A DNA stretch of 64,000 bases from Taibaiella lutea (GCF_008629695.1 NZ_VWSH01000003.1:433688-497687); one strand, 5' to 3'; positions 44,447 to 53,580 are shown, numbered from the stretch's first letter. The notes: generated by a model from the sequence alone, not told the origin. Numbers and translations are program-made.

Positions 44447-45535
44447 ATGAAAAAAAAGTCATACTCCGTTATTCTTCATGTTTTTTGCAGTTTGGTATTC
44501 CTGTTTTTCCCGATACTTTCTTCTCCGGATTTTCCTGATGTAAAGGCTACTATAAGTAATCCGTTCGGCGTCAATGAAGTCATTACACATTGTTTATTGC
44601 TGGCCTTCTTCTATCTCAGTTATTTTGTGCTTATTCCAAAGCTTTATTTTCGTCAAAAATATTTAGGATTCGGACTTAGCATAATAGCCTACATGATATT
44701 GATGATTTTGGTATTAAGCTTTATTTTTCTCCGGTTTCCGCACCTTCATATACGTCATAACCCACCTCCCAATAATGAAAGTTTTGGTCCGTCACCACAT
44801 GATAAACCTTTTCAGCCCTGGCATCCGGGCGATATCCCACATGTAAATTTATTACGTGTTGTTTTCTTTGATTACAGCATGTATTTATTGATTATCGTAC
44901 TTTTCATTGCAATGCTTCTTAAAATCAGCCAACGCTGGCGCCAATTGCAAAACGAAAAACTGGAAACAGAATTATCTTATTTAAAAGCACAGATAAATCC
45001 GCACTTCCTGTTCAATACGCTTAACAGCATTTATGCTTTAGCCATTGAAAAATCGGATTATACTGCAACAGCTGTTGTAAAACTTTCAGGTATGATGCGC
45101 TATATCATCAGCGAATCCAATAAGCATTTTGTGTCTTTGCAAAAGGAAATAAATTATATAGAAGATTATATAGAATTGCAGAAATTTAGATTAGGCAACA
45201 CCGTTCACATCAACTATAGATTGACAGGCGCGGCCACAGGAAAGGAAATTGCTCCTCTTTTGCTTATTACATTTGTAGAAAATGCATTTAAATATGGCGT
45301 AAACCCTGAAAAATCTTCAGCTATTTTCACCGAAATAAATATTGAAAATGATAGCTTATCTTTAATGGTAGTTAATAACAAAGTAAGTTATCAGATGCAT
45401 AAAGAAACTTCAGAAGGGTTGGGCATTAAAAATACAAAACACCGTCTGGAGATGCTTTATCCGGGACGTTATAGTCTTGATATTGACGATGGCCCTCAAA
45501 AGTTTATAATTCACCTGCAAATTTCTCTTAAATGA
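44447..45535 (+). CDS. LytS/YehU-type sensor histidine kinase
   Basis: The 362-residue protein has four N-terminal membrane helices (about 10-25, 45-64, 73-96 and 136-160) with a His- and Pro-rich loop between the last two (about 98-132). The His_kinase domain has phospho-acceptor H186 in LKAQINPHFLFNTLNSI. The HATPase region includes PLLLITFVENAFKYG and GLGIKNTKHRLEMLYPG. The His/Pro-rich loop (PHLHIRHNPPPNN, HDKPFQPWHPGDIPH) faces the outside and may bind metal. Its stop overlaps the LytTR gene by ATGA, so the two are a coupled pair. Confidence 0.95.
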   Translation: MKKKSYSVILHVFCSLVFLFFPILSSPDFPDVKATISNPFGVNEVITHCLLLAFFYLSYFVLIPKLYFRQKYLGFGLSIIAYMILMILVLSFIFLRFPHLHIRHNPPPNNESFGPSPHDKPFQPWHPGDIPHVNLLRVVFFDYSMYLLIIVLFIAMLLKISQRWRQLQNEKLETELSYLKAQINPHFLFNTLNSIYALAIEKSDYTATAVVKLSGMMRYIISESNKHFVSLQKEINYIEDYIELQKFRLGNTVHINYRLTGAATGKEIAPLLLITFVENAFKYGVNPEKSSAIFTEINIENDSLSLMVVNNKVSYQMHKETSEGLGIKNTKHRLEMLYPGRYSLDIDDGPQKFIIHLQISLK

Positions 45536-46224
45536 TTACTGCCATTGCAATAGATGATGAACCGCCGGCACTGAAAGTAATCGAAGCTTTTTGCAAAGAC
45601 TTTGATTTTATTGATCTGCAAAAGACTTTTACACGAACTGATGAGGCAGCCAGACATTTGAAAAAATTTCCGGTTGATTTACTGTTTTTGGATATTCAGA
45701 TGCCAAGTATTACCGGCATCGATTTCTATAAAAGTATAGAACAACATACAATGGTTATATTCACAACAGCTTACAGCGAATATGCTGTTGAAGGATTTAA
45801 TCTCAGTGCCATTGATTACCTGTTGAAACCCTTCACAAAAGAACGCTTTGCACAAGCTGTACAAAAAACAAATGACTATTCCGGTTATTTAAAGCAAAGC
45901 CATCAGAGCATTACCGATTATCTTTTTGTGCGTGCCGACTACACACTACATAAGATTGCATTCGATGATATTATTCTGATTGAAGGCCTGGATGATTATA
46001 TCAAAATACAACTTGACAACGGCAGGCCGATTGTGGCGCGCATGACAATGAAATCTATTATGGAGAAGTTGCCGGAACAGCATTTTATCAGGGTGCATCG
46101 TTCTTTTATTGTTGCTATAAAAAAGGTTTCACAAGTGCGCAATAAAATCATTTATCTCAGCGATATAAAAATCAATATTGGTCAGAGCTACGAAGCGGCG
46201 GTTGCTGAGAAATTCAGAATCTGA
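45532..46224 (+). CDS. LytTR family response regulator
   Basis: The 230-residue protein has a receiver domain (phospho-acceptor D54 in LLFLDIQMPSITG, with D8/D9 acidic pair and K103 in YLLKPFTKE) and a LytTR DNA-binding domain (about 130-228, with DYLFVRADYTLHKIAFDDIILIEGLDDY and HFIRVHRSFIVAIKKV). It is translated with the upstream kinase through a 4-base overlap. The target genes are unknown; the secreted dioxygenase gene 83 bases downstream is one candidate. Confidence 0.96.
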   Translation: MITAIAIDDEPPALKVIEAFCKDFDFIDLQKTFTRTDEAARHLKKFPVDLLFLDIQMPSITGIDFYKSIEQHTMVIFTTAYSEYAVEGFNLSAIDYLLKPFTKERFAQAVQKTNDYSGYLKQSHQSITDYLFVRADYTLHKIAFDDIILIEGLDDYIKIQLDNGRPIVARMTMKSIMEKLPEQHFIRVHRSFIVAIKKVSQVRNKIIYLSDIKINIGQSYEAAVAEKFRI

Positions 46225-46306
46225 TTCTACCGCAACAAATTACAATTCTACCGCATTTATTTCCCATCATTATTTATACTTTTTATTTTCGGATAAAATA
46301 TATGAT

Positions 46307-47323
46307 ATGGAAAGGAAAGAATTCTTAAAAGGCGTAGGCTTGGCGGGAGCAGCATCTTTGTTACCATTTGGCCGTTTATTTGCGGGAGGTGACAACGAAA
46401 GTAAACCCACTTCCTGTACTTTAATTCCTTCAGAAACAGCAGGTCCCTTCCCTCTCGATTTAACAGCCAATACCTATTATTTCCGTAATGACGTCCGTGA
46501 AGATCGCACCGGTGCGCCACTTACTGTCAGACTGAAAATTATTGGTAATAGTAATTGCGAACCGATGAATAATGTACGGGTAAATATCTGGCATTGCGAT
46601 AAGGATGGCGTTTATTCGGGCTATGATTCTGCGCAAAATCCAGGAGGAAGTGCAAGCACGAAATGGTTACGTGGCTATCAGATGACAGACGCAAATGGTG
46701 AAGTAGAATTTTCAACCATTTTTCCGGGATGGTATGCCGGCCGTATATGCCATATTCATTTTCAGGTTTATGTAAGTACAAGTTATGCTGCAGTATCGCA
46801 ATTGACTTTTGATATAGCTCAGAAAAATGCTTTATATGCTGCCTTCCCTTCGTTATATACAAAAGGTGATGACCCGATGACCGTTGCGCAGGACAATGTT
46901 TTCTCCGATGGCGTAGCTTATCAATTAGCTACACTTACAGGAGATGCTGCTTCAGGTTATGAAGCTTATCTGGAGGTTACTGTACAGGGAACCGGCAATT
47001 CAAGTGGAACAGGCATAGGGCATATCGAAAAAGAAAATGCAAAGCAATTCGTTTTAGGACAGAATTTTCCAAATCCGCACAATGGCGTAACAAGCATACC
47101 CTTTACATTAGTGAATGCTTCAGCGGTGAAATTTGAAATCTATGATCTTATGGGGAGAAGAGTGCAGGAATTAAATCAGGGAAAACTCAGTGCCGGCGAC
47201 TATTCGGTTAAAGTTGATCTATCTGCTATGGGGCTAAGTAAGGGCAATTATGTATATCAGATTCAGGTAGAAAATAATGATGGCATATTCCGTCAATGCA
47301 AAATAATGACGGCAACAAAATAA
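46307..47323 (+). CDS. Secreted intradiol-dioxygenase-like protein with T9SS sorting domain
   Basis: Starting at ATG 46307 (an upstream frame to 46178 overlaps the regulator and is rejected), this 338-residue protein has an export signal that begins MERKEFLKGVGLAGAASLLPFG. The dioxygenase beta-sandwich has candidate iron ligands Y103 (VNIWHCDKDGVYSGY), Y143, H149 and H151 (GWYAGRICHIHFQV). A C-terminal T9SS type A domain follows (about 260-338, VLGQNFPNPHNGVTSIPFTL). Intradiol enzymes split catechols. Export plus a sorting domain implies an extracellular substrate, perhaps humic or lignin-derived phenols, but substrate is not shown. Confidence 0.85.
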   Translation: MERKEFLKGVGLAGAASLLPFGRLFAGGDNESKPTSCTLIPSETAGPFPLDLTANTYYFRNDVREDRTGAPLTVRLKIIGNSNCEPMNNVRVNIWHCDKDGVYSGYDSAQNPGGSASTKWLRGYQMTDANGEVEFSTIFPGWYAGRICHIHFQVYVSTSYAAVSQLTFDIAQKNALYAAFPSLYTKGDDPMTVAQDNVFSDGVAYQLATLTGDAASGYEAYLEVTVQGTGNSSGTGIGHIEKENAKQFVLGQNFPNPHNGVTSIPFTLVNASAVKFEIYDLMGRRVQELNQGKLSAGDYSVKVDLSAMGLSKGNYVYQIQVENNDGIFRQCKIMTATK

Positions 47324-47350
47324 AAATTGTTTGATTCGGGGCATACACAA

Positions 47351-47390
47351 ACAAAAGCCCTAAGCGTAAAAGCTTAGAGGCTTTTTGTTT
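47351..47390. terminator. Bidirectional terminator
   Basis: Imperfect stem AAAAGCC-CTAAGC with GCTTAG-AGGCTTTT, with T-rich sequence on both strands. It separates the convergent dioxygenase and CDGSH genes. Confidence 0.82.
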
Positions 47391-47397
47391 TAGTAAA

Positions 47398-47829
47398 TTA
47401 TCCTTCAAATGCAGCAGGAATATGGCTTCCGTCGCAGAACGGCTTATTCTGTGATTGGCCGCAACGGCAAAAAGCCGTCACCTTGCTTCTCTTGGATTCA
47501 TTGCCATCTTTGTCTTTGAGCACTATATTTCCATAAACCAGTAAAGGCCCGTTGGGAGCGACTTCTATCCTTGTATCGTTTCCTATAATTTTTTGTTCAT
47601 CATTTGCTTCATTGAAGAAATAACTAAGAGCTCCGCTCGGACATTTATTGACTTGCTCTACTATTTTGGATGTAGTAGCGCCTTCAGGTTTAATCCAGGG
47701 CTTTTCTCTTGGGTTAAAAACATCGGGCAAGCCCGTTGCACTCTTCCAGCAAACAGTTGAATGAATGCACATAGAAGGTTTCCAGACAATGGTCACTTCT
47801 CCATTGGTATACTTCTTGGTAATATCCAT
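47398..47829 (-). CDS. Iron-sulfur protein: YjdI-type 4Fe-4S domain fused to CDGSH domain
   Basis: The 143-residue protein has an N-terminal mono-cluster domain of the divergent YjdI type (cysteines C21, C27 and C63 in MCIHSTVCWKS and NKCPSGALSY). A C-terminal CDGSH domain carries CRCGQSQNKPFCDGSH (C121, C123, C132 and H136, the 3Cys-1His ligand set of a 2Fe-2S cluster). Proteins of this type are cytosolic electron-transfer or redox-sensing proteins. The start MDITKKYTNG is chosen over an upstream frame to 47904 that would add 25 basic, unlike residues. Confidence 0.92.
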   Translation of the reverse strand: MDITKKYTNGEVTIVWKPSMCIHSTVCWKSATGLPDVFNPREKPWIKPEGATTSKIVEQVNKCPSGALSYFFNEANDEQKIIGNDTRIEVAPNGPLLVYGNIVLKDKDGNESKRSKVTAFCRCGQSQNKPFCDGSHIPAAFEG

Positions 47830-47930
47830 AATAATTTTTTTTACAGCAATTATTCTGTTTATAAAGTTATGATTCTGTCCTATATTATGGATTACACGCC
47901 GCAATTTTAGTTTATCATTAATCCTTTTCG

Positions 47931-47938
47931 TAACTTTG
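47931..47938 (+). promoter_or_regulatory. -7 element of the ssrA promoter
   Basis: TAACTTTG lies about 60 bases before the mature tmRNA 5-prime end, so a short precursor leader would be removed by RNase P. Confidence 0.55.
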
Positions 47939-47997
47939 CAATTCGTTCTTTGAAAAAATGGGTACTACAATACATGACCTATTTATGATGAAAACAC

Positions 47998-48369
47998 GGG
48001 GCCGCCCGGTTTTGACAGCATCATGGAGGGGGAGGTGTAAGCATGCAACGCGTTGTGTAATTAGCGTTTAAATCTGAATACTCAAACTTCAAATGGCAAT
48101 ACTCAGTATGCCATGGCTGCCTAATCAGTGATTAGTTAGTCATTAGGGCCGCCCGGGCAGGTTGATCTGTTACCAAGCCCCGCCGCCGACTCAAAACAAA
48201 ATACAGGTTGCTGTTGCAGAATGCCATGACTGCAACTTAAGACCATCTGGCTAAGCATTGATTCGGTTTGTCCGCTTCCTGATCATTGCCGACAAATAAT
48301 AACGGAATAAGCATGTAGAAAGCTTTTTCATCCGGTGTTTGGACGCGGGTTCGATTCCCGCCGGCTCCA
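47998..48369 (+). ncRNA. ssrA: Transfer-messenger RNA (tmRNA)
   Basis: This is a one-piece tmRNA of about 372 nt. The 5-prime end GGGGCCG (47998-48004) pairs with CGGCTCC (48362-48368) to form the acceptor stem with one G:U, followed by discriminator A at 48369. The T-arm GGTTCGATTCC is at the 3-prime end and GGTTTTGACAG follows the 5-prime stem. CCA is not encoded. The tag reading frame is GGC at 48096 to TAA at 48123-48125, encoding GNTQYAMAA. It rescues ribosomes stalled on broken mRNA together with SmpB. A strong terminator follows. Confidence 0.95.
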
Positions 48370-48382
48370 CAACAAAAAACAT

Positions 48383-48416
48383 AAAGCGCTAACAATCAAA
48401 TGTTAGCGCTTTTTTT
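48383..48416 (+). terminator. Terminator after ssrA
   Basis: Perfect 12-bp arms AAAGCGCTAACA and TGTTAGCGCTTT (48383-48394, 48401-48412) followed by a run of T. Confidence 0.93.
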
Positions 48417-48577
48417 ATTTTCAAATTTTGCGAATGGGTAGCAAAAAAGAGGAAGCAGAAATAGATGGAAAAAACCGGTTGCTATTTTTTATTGTAAAGC
48501 ATTAAGTGCATTCTCACCGGTTGTAGGATCTCACTTCGACTCAATTAGCTTACAGCGCTACGAACTTCTATAGAACA

Positions 48578-48606
48578 CAAAAAGCAGGAGCCCGAAAACC
48601 CCTGCC
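48578..48606 (-). terminator. Terminator after the large secreted-protein gene
   Basis: Minus-strand stem GCAGG...CCTGC (48584-48605) followed by TTTTTGTG, 24 bases after the stop at 48630. Confidence 0.75.
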
Positions 48607-48629
48607 TGTTGATATTCAAAACCTCGTTT

Positions 48630-50396
48630 TTAACGGATGCTCACTTTTCTTGTTTCCATTGAACGATCGCTGTATGCAATGTGGATCACATAAATTCCGC
48701 TTGTCAATGGTGCGTTAAAGTGCTGTTCGTAACGGACGTTGTTGATGTCGTGCATTTCAGCAATAGACCTTCCGTCAATGGTAAAGATACGTACAGATGT
48801 AATTTCTTTACTATCGTTACTAATAAGGATATGCGTACCATCCATAGTCAATTCACTGTTTTCGTTATGAATCAGTTTGTTGGCATTGCCTGTTTTTTCA
48901 GATATTTTTTCTTTTTCTGCAGGACAATTCAGTTTTACGCTAACCGGTACATCAATTTCTTTGTATTCAATTTTCTTCGGTTCATAAGGCCCGTATTTAT
49001 TGACATCCAATTCTTCTTTGATCGTTTTAAGGCGTTTCTCTGTTTCATGTATATCGTGTGGTGTGGAGCAGAAAAATTTCTCAGGTGTGTTAATCAAAGT
49101 ATTTCCGGTGCCATAATGGAACCCGGCTTTAGTGTCCAGGCGGTCAGCAATAAACGTATAATTGTTGATATAGTCGGTCCAGAAATAGCCCGGATCATAA
49201 GAAGTGCTCGGGAAGCTGCCGTCTTTATAAACACCTATGCCCGGTATGTCATAGATTCTTGGCTTTGCAAGGTCGCCATTGGAGCCGTCGAAATGCAGTG
49301 CGGTCAGGCGGCTTTTTTTCGGATCCTGGTTAGGTTCCCATGCACCCAGGAAATAACCCATGCTGTTGCCTTCTTGAGGCCATGGGCCCATCTTGGTACC
49401 GTGTCCGTCTCGGCCCCAGCTTAATACAAAAGCTTCGTTTTCGGGAAAACTGTAACAACGCTCCCAGTTGGTCGTCAGTAATTCGTCTTTTTGCTGGATA
49501 CAAATACCCCCTTCGTTGTCTGTAAAAGCCATATCGATGCGGTAGTGCGTACCGTCATTGCCATAAGACCCGTTCATTTGTACACCTTTAACATTCTTTA
49601 CACCTTTAAGCGAAGTGAAAGAATATCTTTCGTACACGGTAGGATTAACACCGCTCGGATCTTTGAAATAACAGAAAGCTGTCACTTCATCGCCATAGTC
49701 TGCCAGACCATAGAAAGAAGGCGCACCAAGACTTACGCTACCATAATGGTAAGCACGTACATAGTGGGCGGATAGGTACGATTTAGGCGGCTTAGATGTT
49801 TTGTATTCATACACGTAATATGTGCCGGATACGTTGTTATAGATTATTTCGGCAATAAACGGTACGTCCCCTTTGTTGATAGTACAAAGGATCCGCTGAG
49901 GGTTGGATTCCGTAAAGTTTTCCATTACGTCAAAAACCCTGGTGTAAGTATAACCCTCGGGTAATGTAGGAAATTCAATGGCGCTGGCCAGGTCTCCTTT
50001 TGGCAAATCATAATTCAGCAGTACAGGATCTATTACGGCACCATCATTGCTACGTTGCTCGCCGACAAAGTAGATCGGATGCGAATAAATAAGGTATCCT
50101 TTCAAAAGACGTAGATAGTTCTCGTTGCTGAGTCCATAATGCCTTGCATAAGTAATAGTGCCCGCTACCGGGTTAAAACGGGTCAGGCCAAAAAGCCTTT
50201 TATCTTTATAAACAAGGTTATACCCCTCCAGTGTTTCTTCATGGCCACTGAAGTTTAACTGTTCTCCGCTGATGTGGTCGGCGACCTTTACTGTTGTTTT
50301 ATCGTCACCGACGTCAAAGGTGTAGGTTTGGGCGTGAATGGGCATAGCCGTAGCCAGCTGCAGGGCCACCAGCCCCGAAATCAATTTAAGTTTCAT
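48630..50396 (-). CDS. Secreted protein of unknown family with T9SS sorting domain
   Basis: I do not recognise the 588-residue protein beyond its ends. It has a signal peptide (LVALQLATAMPIHAQ) and a C-terminal T9SS type A domain (about 510-588, with GTHILISNDSKEITSVRIFTIDGRSIAEMHD and SGIYVIHIAYSD). Between them the sequence is rich in Tyr, Trp and Gly and looks beta-rich, perhaps a propeller-like repeat (LVYKDKRLFGLTRFNP, FIAEIIYNNVSGTYYVYEY, RLTALHFDGSNGDLAKP). Its DNA is visibly richer in G and C than its neighbours, so recent acquisition is possible. It is monocistronic, with a 600-base AT-rich region upstream. Confidence 0.75.
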   Translation of the reverse strand: MKLKLISGLVALQLATAMPIHAQTYTFDVGDDKTTVKVADHISGEQLNFSGHEETLEGYNLVYKDKRLFGLTRFNPVAGTITYARHYGLSNENYLRLLKGYLIYSHPIYFVGEQRSNDGAVIDPVLLNYDLPKGDLASAIEFPTLPEGYTYTRVFDVMENFTESNPQRILCTINKGDVPFIAEIIYNNVSGTYYVYEYKTSKPPKSYLSAHYVRAYHYGSVSLGAPSFYGLADYGDEVTAFCYFKDPSGVNPTVYERYSFTSLKGVKNVKGVQMNGSYGNDGTHYRIDMAFTDNEGGICIQQKDELLTTNWERCYSFPENEAFVLSWGRDGHGTKMGPWPQEGNSMGYFLGAWEPNQDPKKSRLTALHFDGSNGDLAKPRIYDIPGIGVYKDGSFPSTSYDPGYFWTDYINNYTFIADRLDTKAGFHYGTGNTLINTPEKFFCSTPHDIHETEKRLKTIKEELDVNKYGPYEPKKIEYKEIDVPVSVKLNCPAEKEKISEKTGNANKLIHNENSELTMDGTHILISNDSKEITSVRIFTIDGRSIAEMHDINNVRYEQHFNAPLTSGIYVIHIAYSDRSMETRKVSIR

Positions 50397-50999
50397 TAAA
50401 AAAATGTTTTGCGTTGTTGATCCTTACTCTATTAAAGGCTTTTCAGGTTCGGCCTCATTGTATGCAGACATCCGGATGCTAAAAAAAGGTCTCAATCTTA
50501 AGTCAACCTATGGAAATGGTAAAGTGCGGCGCATGTTAAAACATGACTGTCGGTGAATGGTTGATACTACGAATGGCACCTAAAATCAAACAAGATAGTT
50601 ACCTGTTCGTTAAAAGCCAAGCTTCTTTTGAAAATACTTAAGAAAAATATTAATTGCAATATATTAATTATAGATAGATAAGAATTTATAAAATATTTTA
50701 AGATAAAGAATTTTTTAAATAAAACTAATAATACAGGTTTATAGTAACAATATCCCTGTTTGTCGCGAAGAAAAAGTACACTCCGAAACTCAAAGAAGTT
50801 AAGTTAGAATTGAACGACTGAAGTAAATAAATGAGTTTGGAATAAGTGGGGGTTGCAAGTTTAATCCTTAAACTGTACTTTACACTTCGTTCCGGATCAT
50901 TGTATAATCCGAAAATCTATTAATAATGGCTATAATGTTTGCTACAGTAAGGGTATAGCTGGCTCACTTGCTTTTTCTTAACCTGATAATCCATAAGTA
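50397..50999. other. Long intergenic region with an AT-rich core
   Basis: About 600 bases without a convincing gene. Positions 50640-50745 are almost entirely A and T (long runs of TTAAGAAAAATATTAATT-type sequence). Several short open frames exist but have neither length nor codon bias. No clear TAnnTTTG promoter was found for the minus-strand gene at 50396, and none with good spacing for the plus-strand gene at 51000. The composition contrasts with the GC-richer gene at 48630-50396. Confidence 0.4.
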
Positions 51000-51227
51000 A
51001 TGAAAAAATTAACCGTATTTTTTTCTGTAATCCTAATTACAGCAATTTCATGTTCTAAAAAAGGAGATTATACCTGTTCTTGTTCCGTAACAGCTCCCGG
51101 ATTTCCAACTAACACTGTTTCAGTACCATTTATGGACGTTAAAAAGGATTTTGCCCAGCAACAATGCGACGACCTTCAGGCAACTTATATTTCCGGAGGA
51201 GCGTCAGCAACATGTACTTTAAACTAA
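51000..51227 (+). CDS. Small lipoprotein with four additional cysteines
   Basis: The 75-residue protein has a lipoprotein signal (VILITAISC, Cys18) and a mature part with four more cysteines (YTCSCSV, QQCDDL, ATCTLN) that could form two disulfides. Such mini-lipoproteins are common in Bacteroidota and of unknown role. The gene is isolated, with the large AT-rich region upstream and a convergent nitronate monooxygenase downstream. Confidence 0.65.
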   Translation: MKKLTVFFSVILITAISCSKKGDYTCSCSVTAPGFPTNTVSVPFMDVKKDFAQQQCDDLQATYISGGASATCTLN

Positions 51228-51365
51228 ATAAGTTTATACCGAAATAGTCTCGGCATAACCCACATAGGATAGAAGAAATCAGCCAAAGCGTTACAAGGAT
51301 GTTATATCAATATCTGTCCTTGCTGCTCTGTGTGTAAAACTTTGTACCTTTTGATAAAAGCGCAT

Positions 51366-51387
51366 AAAAAGAGCCCGTCGGGCCTCA
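51366..51387 (-). terminator. Terminator overlapping the nitronate monooxygenase stop
   Basis: Minus-strand stem GAGGCCCG-A-CGGGCTC with one bulge, followed by TTTTT. It begins inside the stop codon region (51385-51387). Confidence 0.72.
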
Positions 51388-52458
51388 CTCATTTTTACTT
51401 CCGAGCAAAGCCAAAGCGCCGGTCATTAATTCTTCAGTCAGTTTTCTTGCCGCTATAGCAGTACATAGCTCTGCGCCTTGCCCACACCACATTTGAAGAA
51501 AATCATTTGACTGCAATTCTTCAGACTTTGAACGAAGCGGATTTATATAAACAGAAGCATAAGGAAATGCCGGAGCATCGGCGCTAATAATGCCCATTTC
51601 TTCCACAAAACGATTTAATATACCTCTGGCCGGTCGACCGCTGAACAAATTAGTAATAACAGTTTCATCAGCAGCAACAGTTGAAAGCCGGTTGCGGTAT
51701 AAAGTAGAAACCTTCGCTTCCGGACAGAAAAGATATGCCGTTCCTAATTGAACAGCAGATGCCCCAAGCATAAAGGCAGCGGCAATTCCCCTTGCGTCCG
51801 ATATGCCGCCGGCGGCAATGACGGGAATTTTTACCGCATCCACTACTTGAGGGACAAGTGCAATAGTTCCTACCTGACGTCGCGGATCTGAATGTAAAAA
51901 GCTTGCCCGATGGCCGCCGGCTTCCGCCCCCTGAGCAATGACTGCATCACATCCTCTTGCCTCGAGCCAATGTGCTTCCGCTACAGTAGTGGCAGATGAA
52001 ATAATTTTTGCACCTGTAGCCTTAACGCGTTCAAGCAGCCCCGGCTCAGGTAATCCAAAATGAAAACTAATGATTTCAGGTTTAACCTGTTCTAATACTT
52101 TATACATCTCATTGTCGAATGGCATTCGCAATGCAGTTGGCGTAGCATCATTGTAGTTTATGCCCAATTGTTCATAATATGGCTGTAGCTTCTGTTTCCA
52201 ATCCGCATTTCGTTTTGGATCTGCCGGAAGCATTTCATGGCAAAAGAAATTCAGGTTGACAGGTGCCGGAACATTATTCCGAAATTCAGAGACAGCATTT
52301 TTAATGGCATCCGGTGTTAGTAATGCACATGCCAGAGAACCAAGCCCTCCTGCCCTCGCAACTTCAATAGCAAGTTTGACAGAATCACTTCCTGCCATTG
52401 GTGCCTGGATAATCGGCAACCTGATACCAAAATCGGCGCAAAACTCTTTGTACTTCAT
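51385..52458 (-). CDS. Nitronate monooxygenase
   Basis: The 357-residue FMN enzyme has the class I nitronate monooxygenase features IIQAPMAGSDSVKLAIEVARAGGLGSL, VNLNFFCHE, the SFHFGLPE motif and AQGAEAGGHRASF with the catalytic His, followed by AAGGISDARGIAAAFMLGASAVQLGTAYLFC for FMN phosphate. It oxidises alkyl nitronates such as propionate-3-nitronate, using O2. It belongs to a different subgroup from the 30600-31556 paralogue, as the substrate-binding segment and C-terminal domain are longer. Monocistronic, divergent from the PhyH gene. Confidence 0.9.
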   Translation of the reverse strand: MKYKEFCADFGIRLPIIQAPMAGSDSVKLAIEVARAGGLGSLACALLTPDAIKNAVSEFRNNVPAPVNLNFFCHEMLPADPKRNADWKQKLQPYYEQLGINYNDATPTALRMPFDNEMYKVLEQVKPEIISFHFGLPEPGLLERVKATGAKIISSATTVAEAHWLEARGCDAVIAQGAEAGGHRASFLHSDPRRQVGTIALVPQVVDAVKIPVIAAGGISDARGIAAAFMLGASAVQLGTAYLFCPEAKVSTLYRNRLSTVAADETVITNLFSGRPARGILNRFVEEMGIISADAPAFPYASVYINPLRSKSEELQSNDFLQMWCGQGAELCTAIAARKLTEELMTGALALLGSKNE

Positions 52459-52612
52459 ACGATTGAACCCATTAATACAGCGTTAAATTCAATAACTACG
52501 AAGTTATAACATTCCCCATTTCATTTGTTTTGATCTTTCCCGGGAAGACATTTTTGGAAATGAATTTATTGCTTTATTTCTTATTTTTGATTTACAACCA
52601 TCCCTTAAAACC

Positions 52613-53530
52613 ATGTCCTTTATTCTTGAAAACTTGTGGAAGCGGGCAACCAGTTCACAATCTGTGAATACATCGGAAAATATCCTTTCATGGAATAAAG
52701 AAATTGAAACTTTGTATGAATTAGGTATCAATATGGAGGACACCATTCGTTATCTCTTTTTTGAGAAACCTGATTGGGAAACTTTTATGATATGGATAAA
52801 TAACAGAAAAAAAGAAACAATGCCTCTTTTTGAAGACTATCCTACAAATGTTCTTTCTGATGAAGACTTACTCTTCTGGAATGAAAAGGGATATGTAATT
52901 ATAAAAGAAGCTATTTCACAAAAGGACTGTGAAGATACGCGGCAAGCTATCTGGAACTTTTTAGGGATGCATCCAGATAAGAAAGAAACATGGTATAACA
53001 AACATGAAGAACAAAGAGGCCTGATGCTTAATTTTTCAGATCACGAAACATTAAACAAAAACAGGTTTTCCCCAAAAATCAAAAAAGCCTACGAACAACT
53101 TTATAAAACTTCGGCCATTTACAAGACAATTGATAAAGTAAGTTTTAATCCACCGGAAACGGACGATTTCCATTTCAGAGGAAGTCGGCTTCATTGGGAT
53201 GTAAGTTTGAAATTACCGATCCCATTTGCATTGCAGGGATTGCTTTATCTGACAGATTGCGGAGCTGAAGAAGGTGCATTTCACTGTGTGCCGGGGTTTC
53301 ATAATAAAATAGAACCATGGTTAAAAGGTCTGGCGGCAGAGGAAAATCCCAGGGAAAAGATATTAGAAATCTCAAACCCCATTCCTATAACAGCCAATGC
53401 CGGTGATTTTATTATATGGCAAAATTCATTGCCACACAGTGCTACACCAAATCGTGGATCCCAACCGCGAATGGTTCAATATCTTACTTATCTTCCAAAT
53501 AATTACAAAGCAACATCGGAATGGATATAA
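52613..53530 (+). CDS. Phytanoyl-CoA dioxygenase (PhyH) family Fe(II)/2-oxoglutarate oxygenase
   Basis: The 305-residue protein has the 2-His-1-Asp metal triad H194-x-D196 (RLHWDVSL) and H275 (NSLPHSATPN), with R281 or R286 for 2-oxoglutarate. The jelly-roll segment GLLYLTDCGAEEGAFHCVPGFHN and the preceding EEQRGLMLNFSDHETL are typical of PhyH. Family members hydroxylate lipid acyl chains or secondary metabolites; the substrate is unknown. The first 85 residues precede the oxygenase domain and are of unclear use. It is convergent with the 53632 gene, sharing a terminator. Confidence 0.88.
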   Translation: MSFILENLWKRATSSQSVNTSENILSWNKEIETLYELGINMEDTIRYLFFEKPDWETFMIWINNRKKETMPLFEDYPTNVLSDEDLLFWNEKGYVIIKEAISQKDCEDTRQAIWNFLGMHPDKKETWYNKHEEQRGLMLNFSDHETLNKNRFSPKIKKAYEQLYKTSAIYKTIDKVSFNPPETDDFHFRGSRLHWDVSLKLPIPFALQGLLYLTDCGAEEGAFHCVPGFHNKIEPWLKGLAAEENPREKILEISNPIPITANAGDFIIWQNSLPHSATPNRGSQPRMVQYLTYLPNNYKATSEWI

Positions 53531-53580
53531 TAAACGGCGGTAGCCTAATAGGTCCCATTGTTTTCTTCAGCGTCACAGAA

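Noticed and set aside
46178-46306. An upstream extension of the dioxygenase frame that overlaps the LytTR gene
   Set aside because: It adds 43 residues before a normal signal peptide and has no family counterpart.
52504-52746. An 80-codon minus-strand frame upstream of the nitronate monooxygenase
   Set aside because: It overlaps the start of the PhyH gene on the other strand and has no motif, so it is probably chance.
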